From NCBI GenBank assembly GCA_003049465.1, contig PYSS01000022.1, forward strand, positions 186,001-250,000: DNA of 64,000 nt. Direction: 5' to 3'. The stretch comes from Magnaporthiopsis rhizophila (Eukaryota; Ascomycota; Sordariomycetes; Magnaporthales; Magnaporthaceae). Below are positions 18,874-30,039 of this stretch, piece by piece. Each line of letters begins with the position of its first letter. Within the stretch, counting starts at the first letter, position 1. Below the pieces are notes generated by a model. It was not told where the DNA came from. It saw only the letters and a program-made list of their open reading frames with translations, and did no database searches. The position numbers and the translations under genes are program-made.

Positions 18874-20055
18874 TCACCCATCCTTATTCACAGCCCGAAA
18901 AGCCTTGCGCAGCTCACACCTCCCCACGGCCTTCCCGCCGGCCCTGCACTCGGCGCAGCGCTTGCCGTGCGTGACCATGAGCACGTGCAGGCCGTACTTG
19001 TCGGCGTCGGGCACGCGCGCGTCCAGGTGCAGGTGCGTCTCGTCGCGGGTCGCGCGCGGCGGCCGCCAGCCCAGGATGCCCGAGATGCGGTGCACGTGCG
19101 TGTCGACGGTGAAGCTGTCGCGGCCCAGGCAGAAGAGCAGCACGCAGCTGGCCGTCTTGGGGCCGACGCCGCGGAACGAGAGCAGCTCGCGCATCGCGTC
19201 CGCCGTGGGGAGGGACCGGATGTGCTCGAGCGAGTAGCGGCTGTTTTCGTTCTCATCTTGCTGCCCCTTACTTTTTTCTTCTTCTTCGACGCCGCCGCCG
19301 GACGACCGCAGCCGCAGACGCTCCAGGATCGAGATGATGACGCGGCTCTTGGCGGCCGCGAGCCCGCCGCAGCGGATGGCGTCCTCGAGGCGCGCGGCGC
19401 CGCCCGCGGCCACGGCGGCCCAGTTGTCATGGCGGCCGCCGTACGCGGCGTCCATGGCGCGCTTGGCGCGCGCCGAGTTGGCGTCGGTCGTGTTCTGGCT
19501 CAGGATCGTGCGCACGAGCGCGTCCAGCACCGTCGGTGCGTCGCCGCACCCCGCCCGCTCGGACGGCCCCGCGGCCAGGGGTGCTGCTGGCCGCTCGCGC
19601 GGCCCGTGCAGCGACCTCAGGATCTTGTGCGCTAGCCTGCACTCGGCCGCCGTGGGGCGGGCAAAGTCTGGGAACGGGGACGTGGGTGTTATTTGTGTGC
19701 CGTCGGCGCCATAGTAGAGCTTCAGCTTCCGTGCCGCGAGCGTGGCGTCCAGGGACGCAAGGGGTGATGGCTCTAACGGTATGACGGGAGAAAGGGGTTG
19801 CTTAAGGGATGGTTCCTCTTTCGTTTTCTCACGCTTTACCGTCGGAGAATTTGTGGCTTCATTCTTCGATGGCTGGACTTCCTCCGTGACAGATTTTAGT
19901 TTAACGCTCGTGGCTTCTTCATGTCGCTCAGGTCGCTGTTTCTTCCTCCTTTCGGATGAAGGAATCGGTGACACCCCCCGGCTCGGCCTGATCCGACCCG
20001 ACCGTCTTGGGTTGACGGGCTGGGACATCGGCGTGGCAGTTGCTCGTCTGGCCAT
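18874..20055 (-). CDS. HhH-GPD DNA glycosylase (endonuclease III-like), 393 aa
   Basis: Base-excision-repair glycosylase, nuclear, expected to remove damaged bases and cut abasic sites. The first 110 residues are basic/Ser/Pro-rich and disordered, with nuclear-localisation-like clusters (RRKKQRPERH). The HhH-GPD fold begins around TVLDALVRTILSQNTTDANS. The helix-hairpin-helix LLSFRGVGPKTASCVLLF places Lys300, and SFTVDTHVHRISGILGW places Asp318. The 18-residue spacing equals that between the catalytic Lys120 and Asp138 of E. coli endonuclease III, so lyase activity is plausible. After MVTHGKRC only C-x2-C and one more Cys remain, so the usual four-Cys iron-sulphur loop is incomplete. A Glu/Ser/Lys insert (VEEEEKSKGQQDENENS) interrupts the core. 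The Met ten codons upstream (20085) is an alternative start. A TGACGTCA site is 141 nt upstream. Confidence 0.85.
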   Translation of the reverse strand: MARRATATPMSQPVNPRRSGRIRPSRGVSPIPSSERRKKQRPERHEEATSVKLKSVTEEVQPSKNEATNSPTVKREKTKEEPSLKQPLSPVIPLEPSPLASLDATLAARKLKLYYGADGTQITPTSPFPDFARPTAAECRLAHKILRSLHGPRERPAAPLAAGPSERAGCGDAPTVLDALVRTILSQNTTDANSARAKRAMDAAYGGRHDNWAAVAAGGAARLEDAIRCGGLAAAKSRVIISILERLRLRSSGGGVEEEEKSKGQQDENENSRYSLEHIRSLPTADAMRELLSFRGVGPKTASCVLLFCLGRDSFTVDTHVHRISGILGWRPPRATRDETHLHLDARVPDADKYGLHVLMVTHGKRCAECRAGGKAVGRCELRKAFRAVNKDG

Positions 20056-20195
20056 GTTTATAGTATGATGAAGGTTCTCGAACATCCGGGCATCCGATAT
20101 TGGCGGTCCCCATTATCGAAACCCAAATTCATCTATCGAAACTCGTCGCGGTTGTTTTAAAACAAAGCATTTTTCGGTCGATCGTCGCGACTCTA

Positions 20196-20203
20196 TGACG
20201 TCA
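20196..20203. promoter_or_regulatory. CRE-type palindrome TGACGTCA
   Basis: Exact bZIP palindrome 141 nt upstream of the DNA glycosylase start, a typical promoter distance. Role inferred from motif only. Confidence 0.45.
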
Positions 20204-21943
20204 GCGGATATCGTGGCGAACGACACGCCATTTTACGCTAGTAGCAGTTTCACCAGCCCTGTGGCTCAGGCGAGATTTACCCCCCGTGTGCTTTGAGGCT
20301 CACAACCTAGACAAGCCGTCAGGCCTCTGGCACCGTCGACAGGTTACATCGCACACCGTTAATACATGCACCCATTCACAAGCTGACCGGCATCGTAGTT
20401 GGATTCAAGAATTTTCGACTAGACGCCGAAGGCCAACCACCAAAGCTTGGCAAAGGAATCCCGAAACAAATATCGACGAGGCGCGGCAAGCCCGCCAATC
20501 CGCACCCTGGCAACTGGGCCGGATGCCAGGGGTGTGACCCGACATTTGCACCATCCGGCCGGGATCTCCCCCGTCAGTCAGGTGCCTGGAAGATCGCAAC
20601 TCCTACCAAACCCGGCAAGTCCCAGCGATCGCTTGCGGGGACGATATCGGTCGGCATATCGCTTAAGAAGCAACCCACCCACACTTCCTTCGATTGCCTT
20701 TACCTATCGCTTTCTGCCCAGAGCGCCTCGTGTTGGCTGCTTAAGGATGGGATGCAATGAGGCATTTTTCTTCGCTGGCGGTAATCAATGCGCTGATGAT
20801 GGTAGGCGGTTAGAGGCCAAAAAGACCTATATCATCCCAAAGGGTTGTCGTTAGACATTGCCTAGTGTATATGCTTCACTAAGAAAAGGCTGCCAGGCCT
20901 ACTTCTTTTGGGTGATATCATATCGGTTGGCTGGGAGCGAAAGATTGGCAAATCTACGCGAGGCTCACAGAGCACATTATGCACCTTTTTCAGGCCACAC
21001 GACGACGGGGTGAACCACTCGTGGCCTTCCCATGGCAGCGGCTGATTCCCGCGTCTCCCCTTGCAGAGGGCCGACTGCCAGTGCCAACTGGGCATAAATG
21101 GGATGAGACGGGATGCGGCTGATGATGCGATTGGAGGATCAAAATCGGCCCTGCCCGTTGGGTATGCAATGCAATCTATTCCTGGCCACAGTCACGGGAA
21201 AGAAAAGAGACGAAGAGGAGGGCGGGAGAAGAGCTGTCAAGGGTGGCCTTGCGCTACAACAGAAGATCGAAAACCATGCATTTTTTTTCCATCCTTGTTC
21301 CGACATTGGACAGGGACAGTCGCGGGACGAACCTTGGTGCGAACATCCGACGACTGTTGTATGGGACAGGCATGACCTTGGGGAAGAACATTTGTCGTAG
21401 ACCAAGTAAGAAAAAGCAGCGCTTTCCCGAAGCATATGCTGGATTTGTTTTTCCGACGTATGTGCTAGATTTGATAGGGGAACAGGCGCCACCGTCGTTC
21501 AGCGTGTGGTCTCTAGGCATGGCTCGACATCCACCCGGAATCATGCTCGATGGAAAGCAAGGCGGACTAGGTGGGTGGGCAGTACCTAGGTAGGTATCAA
21601 GTAGACTGCCCAATATACAACATGCCAAGCGGACGTGGCGCGTGAGCCGCCACTCACCATCCCGTCCGGGGACAGACCAGCCTTGCGAGAGTGAACTGGA
21701 CAAGAGGCTCCGCATTACAGTCAGGCAGTCATGCCTCGGCACCCCCTGCCAGCGAACAGCCCGCCCCTGGGAAACGATCATAGCGCGGCGGAGGGGATCC
21801 CTGTCTGCGGCCAACACGCCACCGGAACTCGCGGCTGCCAACCCTTTTTCTTTTCTTTTTCGCATCAGGAGACCACCTCCCAGAGCATGAACTCTCCCCG
21901 TGTTACCGGGGCTGGGCGCGTCTCAGGGGGGCGGATATCTCTG

Positions 21944-21952
21944 TATATATAG
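21944..21952 (+). promoter_or_regulatory. TATA box of the cutinase gene
   Basis: TATATATAG about 215 nt upstream of the cutinase ATG, leaving room for a long 5' leader; no closer TATA-like element was seen. Confidence 0.4.
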
Positions 21953-22166
21953 CACTGCCGTCCTCAACGGCTCCCCTCGTCCCATCTCACGGCGGATCAG
22001 TGAACTTCTCCACGCTCCGGCAGCACAGAACAGGTCCATCCATATCAAGGGACACGCCACTCGCCCCGTCTTGCGCCTTGGAACCGTTCTTTTCTTCTCG
22101 CCTCCTTGTCGTGGCAGGAACACTCTACCGCCCTCCCTTCGCCTCAAGCAGCAGCGCGACACAACC

Positions 22167-23007
22167 ATGAAGCTCTTCAAGGCCGTAGTCTCGACGGTGC
22201 TGATGGCCGCGGCCGGATCCGCCCATCCTCTGGCGGTGCCGGTCGAGGCCGTCGAGGAGGCCGGCCTTTCGCCGCGTCAGGTAGTTACCCCAGCCCCTCG
22301 GGGTGGTAGAAAGATTCCTATTGTTTTTTGTTGTTGTTGCTGGTCTACTCTCTCTCCTTCACCCACTGACAAACAAGCAGCAGAGCGGATGCGCAGACAT
22401 CCACGTCGTCTTCGCCAGGGGCACGACCGAGCCCGCCCCGCTGGGCCTGGTCGCGGGCCCGCCGTTCGAGGCCGCGCTCAAGGCCGCGGCCGGCGGCAAG
22501 TCGGTCGCGTTCGAAGGGGTCGACTACCCCGCCGACATTCCCGGCTTCCTGGTCGGCGGCGACAAGAAGGGCAGTGCGAACATGTAAGTGTAGTAGAGTA
22601 GGAGCCGGAGCCATCCCGCCGCGTCCACCCTCCACGCACTGGTGTATAGAGCCGGACCCTCTAACGTCGTGCAAAAAAAAAATAGGGCCAAATCAGTCAC
22701 CAACAAGGCGGCCGCCTGTCCAAGGACAAAGATCGTCATGTCGGGCTACTCGCAGGGCGGACAGCTGGTGCACAACGCAGCGAAGATGCTGTCGGCGTCG
22801 GCCGCCTCGCGCGTCAGCGCCGCCGTCATCTTCGGCGACCCCAATAACGGCGACCCGGTCGCGCAGATCGCACAGTCCCGGACCAAGGTATTCTGCGCCG
22901 CGGGCGATAACATCTGTGATGGCGGCTTCCTGATTCTCCCGGCGCACCTCATTTACGGCAGCAATGCTGGCGCGGCGGCCCAGTTCGTCATGTCGCAGGC
23001 GGTTTGA
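22167..23007 (+). CDS. Cutinase, 212 aa
   Basis: Secreted serine esterase that hydrolyses cutin or similar polyesters. Exons 22167-22280, 22381-22583 and 22686-23007 sum to 213 codons. MKLFKAVVSTVLMAAAGSAH is the signal peptide, followed by a short propeptide-like region. SGCADIHVVFARGTTEP opens the alpha/beta fold with the first disulphide Cys. The nucleophile is Ser128 in IVMSGYSQGGQLVHNAA, the acid Asp180 in CAAGDNIC, and the base His193 in LPAHLIYG. The 13-residue Asp-His spacing matches Fusarium cutinase (Asp175/His188). Four cysteines are placed for the two classical disulphides (Cys117 precedes the nucleophile elbow). Both introns have canonical borders, and the second acceptor follows a poly-A tract. 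Length is normal for carbohydrate esterase family 5. Confidence 0.92.
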
Positions 23008-23227
23008 GCGGTGTTTTTGTTGATGAAAAAGGCCAGTCACTCACTACCTTATGCATCTGGAGGTTCAGCAAGGAGAAAGCAGGCAGGTAAGCGTTGTGAA
23101 ATTATTGGCGCGTGTGCGGTGCGTTGTGTATGTTATGTATATAAGTTTCGCGTTAGGGCGCCTGCGATGGCAGCGCCTCGGTCCCGCCGAGGAGGACGGT
23201 TTCCTCACCCGAATGCAAAAGATTCTG

Positions 23228-25101
23228 CTAGCCGGACAACTTTTGCGCCGTCCATCTTGATCTTGGAAAGTCGTAGGAGTCGGTCCCAGCGGGCCTCTGG
23301 TTGGAGGACATATCGCCAGAGTCGGTTGCCCCATCTGGCTCTGCATGCTCTCCGAGGTCGGCTCCGGGAGGTTCAGCAGCCGACGGCGTCCGGGGGACAG
23401 GACTGCTGGTCGTGCCCCTTGCGGCCCGTCCACCGGGCGGTCCTGTCGCCGGGGCGGGTGAGGCGTTTATAGAAGCCTTATCCTCCAAATTCGCCAGCAT
23501 CACGAAGTTTCCGCTGTCTCTCTGCCGTCGCTGGGACGATGGACACGAGCTGCCTTTGGGCGTTTGGCGACTGTCGCCAGTACGCCATCGTTGAAGTGTT
23601 ACAACGAATGGCCTCAGGGACGGCAAGCAGGCACATGCGGCTGCACACCACAGCTCGATGGTTCTGCGCCCGTGGTAGAAGCGGTCAGCTGCGGCTTTTT
23701 TTTTTTTTTTTTTTTTGGGCGCGTTGGGTTTTCCCTGGGGCAGAGTATAACGCCCCGACTGGATATTAAGCAGGTCGGAAGGACTTGTGTGATTTGATCG
23801 ACAGCACAAAGCAAAATAAATGCACTTACGTCCAAATTCCCACAGTTTGCCAGTGCGTGGCATCGGAGTCGTGTAGAAGAACGACAGACAGATAAGCCCG
23901 ATAGATGGCTGCAACGGCGACTCTAGGCGGACGCAAGAAAAAAAAAATCGACTTAGCAACCTGGGAACGGCAAATCCCAGTAACAACCTCAACGCAGGAC
24001 AGCTACACTTACAATCCACCAGCAGCGAGTGCACCGATGAGTTGGAGCTTCCGGCCCACCGGCATCTGCAGTGGTTGGAGGATCAGGAGAGGCATCAGGA
24101 GGATGGCGAGGTCGACGAGGACATTGACGGTAGAGCTGCCCACGACGATGTCGGAAAGCGGCCTGCAGAGTCGGGGCGGCGGGAGGTCGGGCCCGCCCAC
24201 AAACGAGATGAGGTCGCCGAGCGTGTTGATGCCGGCCGCGCAGGCGACGCTGCCGCTGATAAAGATGGAGGTCTGCACGCCGATGACGGCCATGGTGACG
24301 TAGCTGGCGACTATGAGGACCTTGGAGAATGTGAAGTTGAGGAGATGCATCAGGATCGAGGTCTTGAGCAGGGCCATGGACGCGCTGTACGTGGCCGCCG
24401 CGGGCCCGAGGTTCAGCTGCGTTTCCAAGTCAGCACGAAAATCCTAGATCCCAGACTATCGGGGGCGGCGCTTTCCCAACTTGCCTTGGCAATTCTGAGT
24501 GGTTGGTACACGTCAAACGGCTCTTTGCCCCCTATCAGCGATCGAAGCCAAGTGACCGCTGTAGGTGGTGCGGTGCTTTGGCGTCAGCACCCCGTCTTTG
24601 GATGGCTACCTAGGCAGCTACCTAGATATCAGATAACTGAATGGTTTGTCGTCTCTCACCGATCGCTTCTATAACAGCCGCCGAGATGGCAATTGGCTGG
24701 TGTATTCCGTGGTCAGCTTCGTGTCAGGCTCGCAGACTGAACGGCTCCAGCGGCGGGAATGCGCCCTTCCGTCCACCATCAAAGAAACGTAGTCTGCAGG
24801 GCAGAGACAGCTTACCAAAGCAATAACAAATATTGCTGGAGGCGGGGCCGAAGCCATGGTAGCAGAAGGGCAAATGTCAGTTCTAGAGATCCTTGAGTTC
24901 GTTCTGACGTAGAAGAAGAGAAAGGACGCCCAGAGCGTCAAGGTACGTACTGTCTTCTAGCTGCCACCTGCGAGTGATTGCCCTGGACGTAAAGATTCGC
25001 ACACAGGCCAGGACCATAACCAGCGGCGGCAGAATGCATAATAGGAGATACCATGTGCGAGCCATGCGCTCCTGGTGTTCTGGGTAGAAGGGCGTATCCA
25101 T
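23228..25101 (-). CDS. PTH11-like (rhodopsin-domain) multi-pass membrane protein
   Basis: Fungal seven-helix integral membrane protein of the family that includes Pth11-type receptors; located in the plasma membrane, with its ligand unknown. The well-supported 3' half uses exons 24416-24013, 23922-23830 and 23663-23228. ATYSASMALLKTSILMHLL, VLIVASYVTMAVIGVQTSIF and VNVLVDLAILLMPLLILQPL are membrane helices. LVAVAAIYRAYLSVVLL and TIELWCAAACACLPSLRP match the family's last helices, and the tail is Ser/Pro/Gly-rich. The 5' half starts at MDTPFYPEHQERMARTWYLL (ATG 25099-25101) and includes HEADHGIHQPIAISAAVIEA and FDVYQPLRIAK. The latter ends at a GC donor (24484). The exons between about 24950 and 24660 could not be joined without meeting a stop, so that part is either mis-spliced here or damaged. 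One intron holds an 18-20 nt poly-A run (plus-strand T). Confidence 0.65.
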
Positions 25102-25599
25102 GGCTTGCAAGGTCGCCGGTTCGAGAGCAAAAAAGGTACAGATGTGTCTCGCCGGAGCAGCGTCGCACTAGCCTCGAAAAAAAAAAAAAAAAAAAGTTGA
25201 CCTGAGCATTCCGCTGAGAAGCGATCGGAAGTCGGAAGAATCCTTCTTATTCAGTCATCGGAAGGAGACTAGAGGCTAAGCACGAACTAGGGTGGCGCCG
25301 CTGTCCGGGAACCGGGACACAGGATTCGATCTGAAATCCCTTCAGCGGCCGCCCGGACCACTCGCCCCTGAAAGAAGCCCGAGTGCCATCGGGAAACGTG
25401 CGGCTGCGCAGTCTAGTGAGATTCTAACAGGAGCCTAGTAGCAAGCCGGCATTAGGCTATATTGCTCAGACCTTGATCTACAGGGCCTGGACAAGGAGCT
25501 TGCCCGGCGCCGTCGGGAGCTAGTGCCCACGACGTGGAACGGAGACCAGGGGCGCTCTCGCGCGAGTCCTCTGAGTCAAGATCTTGTCAGCATCTTCAT
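25102..25599. other. No gene seen
   Basis: Holds a run of about 19 A residues (25177-25195) and no coding frame. Confidence 0.5.
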
Positions 25600-27436
25600 T
25601 CACTCCCAACAATACTCGGGAGATTGCCCGACCAGCGACATACGCCGCGCCCGCCCCTGAAGCGAGTGGCGCTCTTCCGCCGCCAAAAAGGTGCGCCGTC
25701 CTCGGTGGAATCGCTCCGCAACATCATGCCTTCCGATGACCCCCAGACACCCAACCATGTCGGCAAAGTCCCAGACGGCTGTCGGTCGCATATCCCACAG
25801 CCTCTCAATGACCCCCTCCAACATCTCATCCAAGTCAGTGAGCGGGTGTCGTCTGGTTTGGCAGAAGCCTACCAAGCCGGCACACCTCGAAATGAACCTG
25901 GAGATTTGCCAGCAGTCGCAGTCGGTGCCCTGTATCACACCCAGCAGTCTTCTCATGTCCCTCATTGCCAGCTCCGGGTATTGCTCAATGTAGACCTCCG
26001 ACTGCTCCTGTAGGGAAAGGAAGTCGTCCCAGCCATGGACAAGGAGCCAGTTATTGGTATGATATTCCAAGGCGTCCAGTTGGTCCAGGAAATCCCGCAT
26101 TTCGGCTTGCGTCGGCGTCACGTTGAACCGACACCATGTGGATAGATCCTCGGCCAAGACACCGCCGTGTAGAGCTGAGATTAGCTTCGCGGCCCCAGCG
26201 CTACACTGAGCCATCATAGCACGCAGGGTCTCTCTCGAGACGTCCGAATCATGTAGAAGCCGGCACGCTGCAGTCATGATGATGGTGACCGGATGAAAGT
26301 CCCCTAGGTTCCGGGCAAGCGCCATGTTGCGGGCATGACCGATGAAGGTGGCCGCCAAGTCGTAGTGGCTGGATTCGAGCAGAATGTTGGGCACGCGAAA
26401 GCAGAGCTCCATGAATGATCTGCAATCGAGGCGCTGGATCGATGCCTCGATCTTGAGAAAGGCCTCGTGGAGTAAACCCCATGCCTGCATCTCGCTGCCG
26501 TCTCTGAAGGCACGTTTCGCGGTGATCATCAAGAATCCCAAGCTGCCGATCTCGGTTGAGATATCGCCCAGTCCGGTACCCCTGCCCAACACCTGGCCAT
26601 TGTCTGGGCAGAGCGTCCCGCGAAGGAAGTTGGCGGCGGCGCTCGAAATGACCTCGATATACCTCGCGTTGGGACTGGCATGTAGGAGCCGGCGCGTGAT
26701 TCTGGGCCCTCCGGAGTTCGGAACTCGTTTCCCTTTGCCCGAAAGCGGCTGCCCCGAAGCCGTCGGGCATTTCCGCTCTCGTGGAGATCTGTATTTGTTG
26801 AATTGCCACCGGGAGAAGGCATTCTTGTAAACTTTGTCGCTGGGAGACTGTCAGCACGCTGGAGTGTAATGACGGAGACCCAAGCTGGCTGGTTACGGCG
26901 TACGTCTCTCTGAAGTCATGTCTGTCCTCCATGATCCTCTTGACCTCAGGAAGGGCGAGATTCTGGTCCATGTACAAGTCCTTGATGGTATCCTTGAAGG
27001 ACTCGATGGCTTGCGCTCGCGTGACTGGGACTCCATTCGGCGAGTCGGATTTCACATCCTCGGCCGATGAGCTTGGGGTAGAATGGCCGGATTCGGTATC
27101 GGTAGTGCAGGGCGTTCGCGGCTGAGATGGGGAGGAGGTAGAAGTGACCGCTCCGAAGGCTAGGTTGGAATGCCAGTCTGGCGTCGCCGAGTCTCCGTAG
27201 ATCCCGGCTTGATCTATGCCAATCGCCGCGAGCTCGGGAGACAGGGTCGCCCAGTGGGAGGTCAGGTTACTCTCGTCGTCTAGCCCGAGAAACCATGGCC
27301 AATGAACTTCGTCTGGCGGCCCCTGTAATCCATCAAAGTAGGTCCGGGCTACTGTGGGCGTGACGGGAGAGGCTTCAGGGGTTGCTGCGGTCGAGAGAGG
27401 TGTCTTCGGTGTGGGGATGGGGCTCTTGAATGACAT
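25600..27436 (-). CDS. Clr5-domain protein, 590 aa
   Basis: Exons 27436-26904 and 26839-25600 (64-nt intron) give 590 residues. The first 130 residues are Ser/Thr/Pro-rich and disordered. A Clr5 domain follows at about residues 137-193 and is split by the intron: AIESFKDTIKDLYMDQNLAL, PEVKRIMEDRHDFRET, then DKVYKNAFSRWQFNKY. Clr5 domains are short N-terminal modules of fungal proteins, named after a Schizosaccharomyces silencing factor and thought to bind DNA or chromatin. The C-terminal 400 residues are helical and repeat-like (SFMELCFRVPNILLESSHYD, CSAGAAKLISALHGGVLAED, MRDMRRLLGVIQGTDCDCW), as in other large Clr5 proteins. ATG 27434-27436 was chosen because the upstream frame has promoter-like composition. 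Function in this organism is unknown. Confidence 0.8.
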
Positions 27437-27952
27437 CCTCCAGGATGTGAAGGCAGTCAATGACTGGTGGGGCTTGGGCAATTGGTATTCGATTTCAAAG
27501 CTCCTGCTTGCTGGCGAAACGTCGGTTGTGCGACGACACAGCAGCTTCGGTGGGCACGTCTGGATAGCACGGCTGGGTGATGTTATATAGACGGGACGGA
27601 CAGCCCAATCATTAAACGCACCTTGCGGATGCCGCCAGAAGGCTGCGAACAAAAGATCCGGGGAACTTTTGGACCGGGGTACCTGCACGCGGGGGATCTT
27701 GTTGTGGGAATTTCTGCTTGCACTTGACCTCCAGCAGAGAACGATGTAGGGTCAGTTCAGCCACCCATTCGCTGCGTTGCGACTGGGCCGCGCACTTGTG
27801 CGTTATGCAGGAACTTGTTGATTGATTGGACAGATGGCATCACCGAACGCGCCGGGCAGCAAGGCGACCACAGGGGTCACTAAGCAATGAACGAGAGAAG
27901 CATTCTCGCAACTGGTTCGCCAAATGGAACGCCCAAACAGGCCCAGCCTTGC
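27437..27952. other. No gene seen
   Basis: Promoter side of the Clr5-domain gene and 3' flank of the 371-aa gene. Confidence 0.5.
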
Positions 27953-29207
27953 CTAGGACGCCACCGACCGCCTCCGCACCATCTCAGGCGACGGCGCCGT
28001 CGACCACCAGATATCCGAGAGGTCCGCGTTGCCCACGTCGGCGGGGACGCCGACGCCCTTTACGCCGCGCGTGATGCGGCGGACGGGCATGGTATCCGAG
28101 TCGACGAGCCACCAGAGCTCGTCGGCGACAACCTCGACGGCGACGCGGAAAACATCGCGGAACCAGGCCGACTCCTCGTGCTCGTTATCAACGCCCCTGT
28201 CGCGCGACGCGGCCACCGCGTGCACAAAAGGCGCGCCCCGCCTCCAGCGCCGCGAATCGACCGTCGGGAGGAGGTCGGCTGCGGCGGCGGACTGGAGGAC
28301 CGAGTCGACGACTTCCGGAGTCGCGCAGAGGAAGATTGGGTGTTTTAGCCCCGCGGGAAGGCTTGGGGAGAGCTCGTGGTATTTTCTGGTGGTGTGGTGT
28401 GGTGGGGTCAGCAGGGTGCTCCCGGAAAGTCCGAGGGGAGGTGGATGACGTCAGGCATTGGATTTTCCCAACGAGAGACATTCTGGCAGCCCGCGAAAAA
28501 CAAAAGTTCAGCCAACGAACTTACCGCCTGAGGGCCTCCAGGTCAGCCCCCTGGAGCGCAGCATCCTCAACCCAGCGCACCTCGAACAAAGCCCTTCCCC
28601 GCGCGACGGTCTCGCCGCTGCTCGTGTTCTTCGCGGCCCAGTCGAAAGGCAACTGCACGATCTGCCCAAACACCTCCTTGAACCGCGCCCACCGCGCCTC
28701 CTCCTCCTCCTCTTTGTTCTCTCCGTAGCAAGCCGCCCGCATAGCCACGAACCCCCACGGCTCGCCCTCGTGCCTCTTGACCCACAGCTTGAGCCAGTTG
28801 GGCGGTATGTCGACAACGACGTCGGACGCGCCGCCCCTGTTCGCTGCCGCCACTCCCTGCGCATGCCCCTCGAACGCATCCGATGTAGTCGCGAATGTTG
28901 TGCTGCTGTTGGTATTGTTCCCTTGGCCGCCGCTGCCGTCCTGCCGGGCCTCGACGGTCGGCGTCGCCATAGCCTCCTCCGTCGTGGGGAGCGAGCGCTC
29001 AAAGTTGTGGCGTGCCATGGCGGCGACGCCCTGCTCGCCCAGCACGTTGCGCAGCCCGGCCTGCATCTTGAGGAGCTCGCCGGGCGGCAGGCTGAGGATG
29101 TCGTCGGTCGTCGCCTTGCTGTAGCGGTTGTAGTTCCAGCCGGGGGCCCAGTAGCTGCTCGAGTGGTCCCCGTAGCTCGGGTTCTTGTCGTCGTTGGCAA
29201 CGGCCAT
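27953..29207 (-). CDS. Conserved fungal protein of unknown function, 371 aa
   Basis: Exons 29207-28525 and 28385-27953 (139-nt intron, GTAAGT...CCAG) sum to 372 codons. It is soluble, with no signal or membrane segment. The N-terminus is disordered (DDKNPSYGDHSSSYWAPGW), with a helix LSLPPGELLKMQAGLRNVLG. The centre has DIPPNWLKLWVKRHEGEPWG and FKEVFGQIVQLPFDW. The C-terminal half has GLKHPIFLCATPEVVDSVLQ, SRRWRRGAPFVHAVAAS and WWLVDSDTMPVRRITRGVKG. This arrangement recalls an unnamed family conserved in Sordariomycetes; no catalytic motif is evident. The intron contains a TGACGTCA palindrome (28446-28453), and another such palindrome followed by an inverted CCAAT lies 347 nt upstream. Confidence 0.75.
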
Positions 29208-30039
29208 TGTTTTACCTTGCCGCTCTGAGCTCTGTCGTGTCTCTGGTAGAGCTGATTTCGCTTAGAATGTCGTTTCAAGCTCCTGTGCTCCAAGTGGATA
29301 TACGAAGCTTGAAGGAGACATATGTGCGGGTGCTGTATGTACCAAGTGATTTACGTGGTAGATATTTGTAGACATGTGATCTACGTCAGCGACAGCCAAC
29401 GGCCTACTGGTGGGGCAAAGATAAGCTGCCGGTCGCGCCCGGGGTTTTTCGCTCACGTCCGTCAATCTTTTCCCAAATTCTCAACTACCACTAATATTGT
29501 GGATGATGCAGGTGCGATAAGGACAGTGACGAGGTGTGCTTTGGACGAGCACTTGACGTCATTGGATCGTTACGGTCGCCCGAGGGCACCCAGGCGATGC
29601 GGATGGCGACGTTCTGATGGAGCGTGCGTCAGCTTTTACCGCCTCATGCAAGCGCGACGGTCAACACTATGATGTGCACCATCTATGCCGGGTCAACATT
29701 TCCTATGCCCTGAACGCGGGGCGGGAGTGTACATTAGGCGCCTCGTAATAGGTAATTCTATCGCCCTCTGAATCCACTGCACCTCTTAACAATTAAGAAG
29801 ACAGAAAAGATACAGACAGGTAAAAGGAAGGGCAGAAATAAGAAGAGTAGAGAGAAAGGAATTAAAGCGGATATTGCTGTGTGCTTATTATGCCTGTCGG
29901 TGTCACCACCAAGGAGACAACGGTAATAACAGAACTGTTTTTTGTGACGACAAGTGCCTTCTGCAAGAGCTAAGAAAGATGATAATATACACAATCGGAC
30001 ACGAGCATAATACAATTCCAGTCATTTAACCGCCGCAAC
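29208..30039. other. No gene seen; contains a CRE palindrome
   Basis: TGACGTCATTGG at 29554-29565 joins a CRE palindrome to an inverted CCAAT box, upstream of the 371-aa gene. Nothing else recognised. Confidence 0.45.
29554..29565 (-). promoter_or_regulatory. CRE palindrome adjoining CCAAT
   Basis: Read on the minus strand this is CCAATGACGTCA, overlapping CCAAT and TGACGTCA elements about 350 nt upstream of a minus-strand gene. Confidence 0.4.

Larger units (their letters stand above)
20056..22166. other. 2.1-kb divergent promoter region, no gene seen
   Basis: Lies between the divergent DNA glycosylase and cutinase genes. I find a CRE palindrome near the glycosylase and a TATA box near the cutinase. 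Intervening frames look random. Confidence 0.5.
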
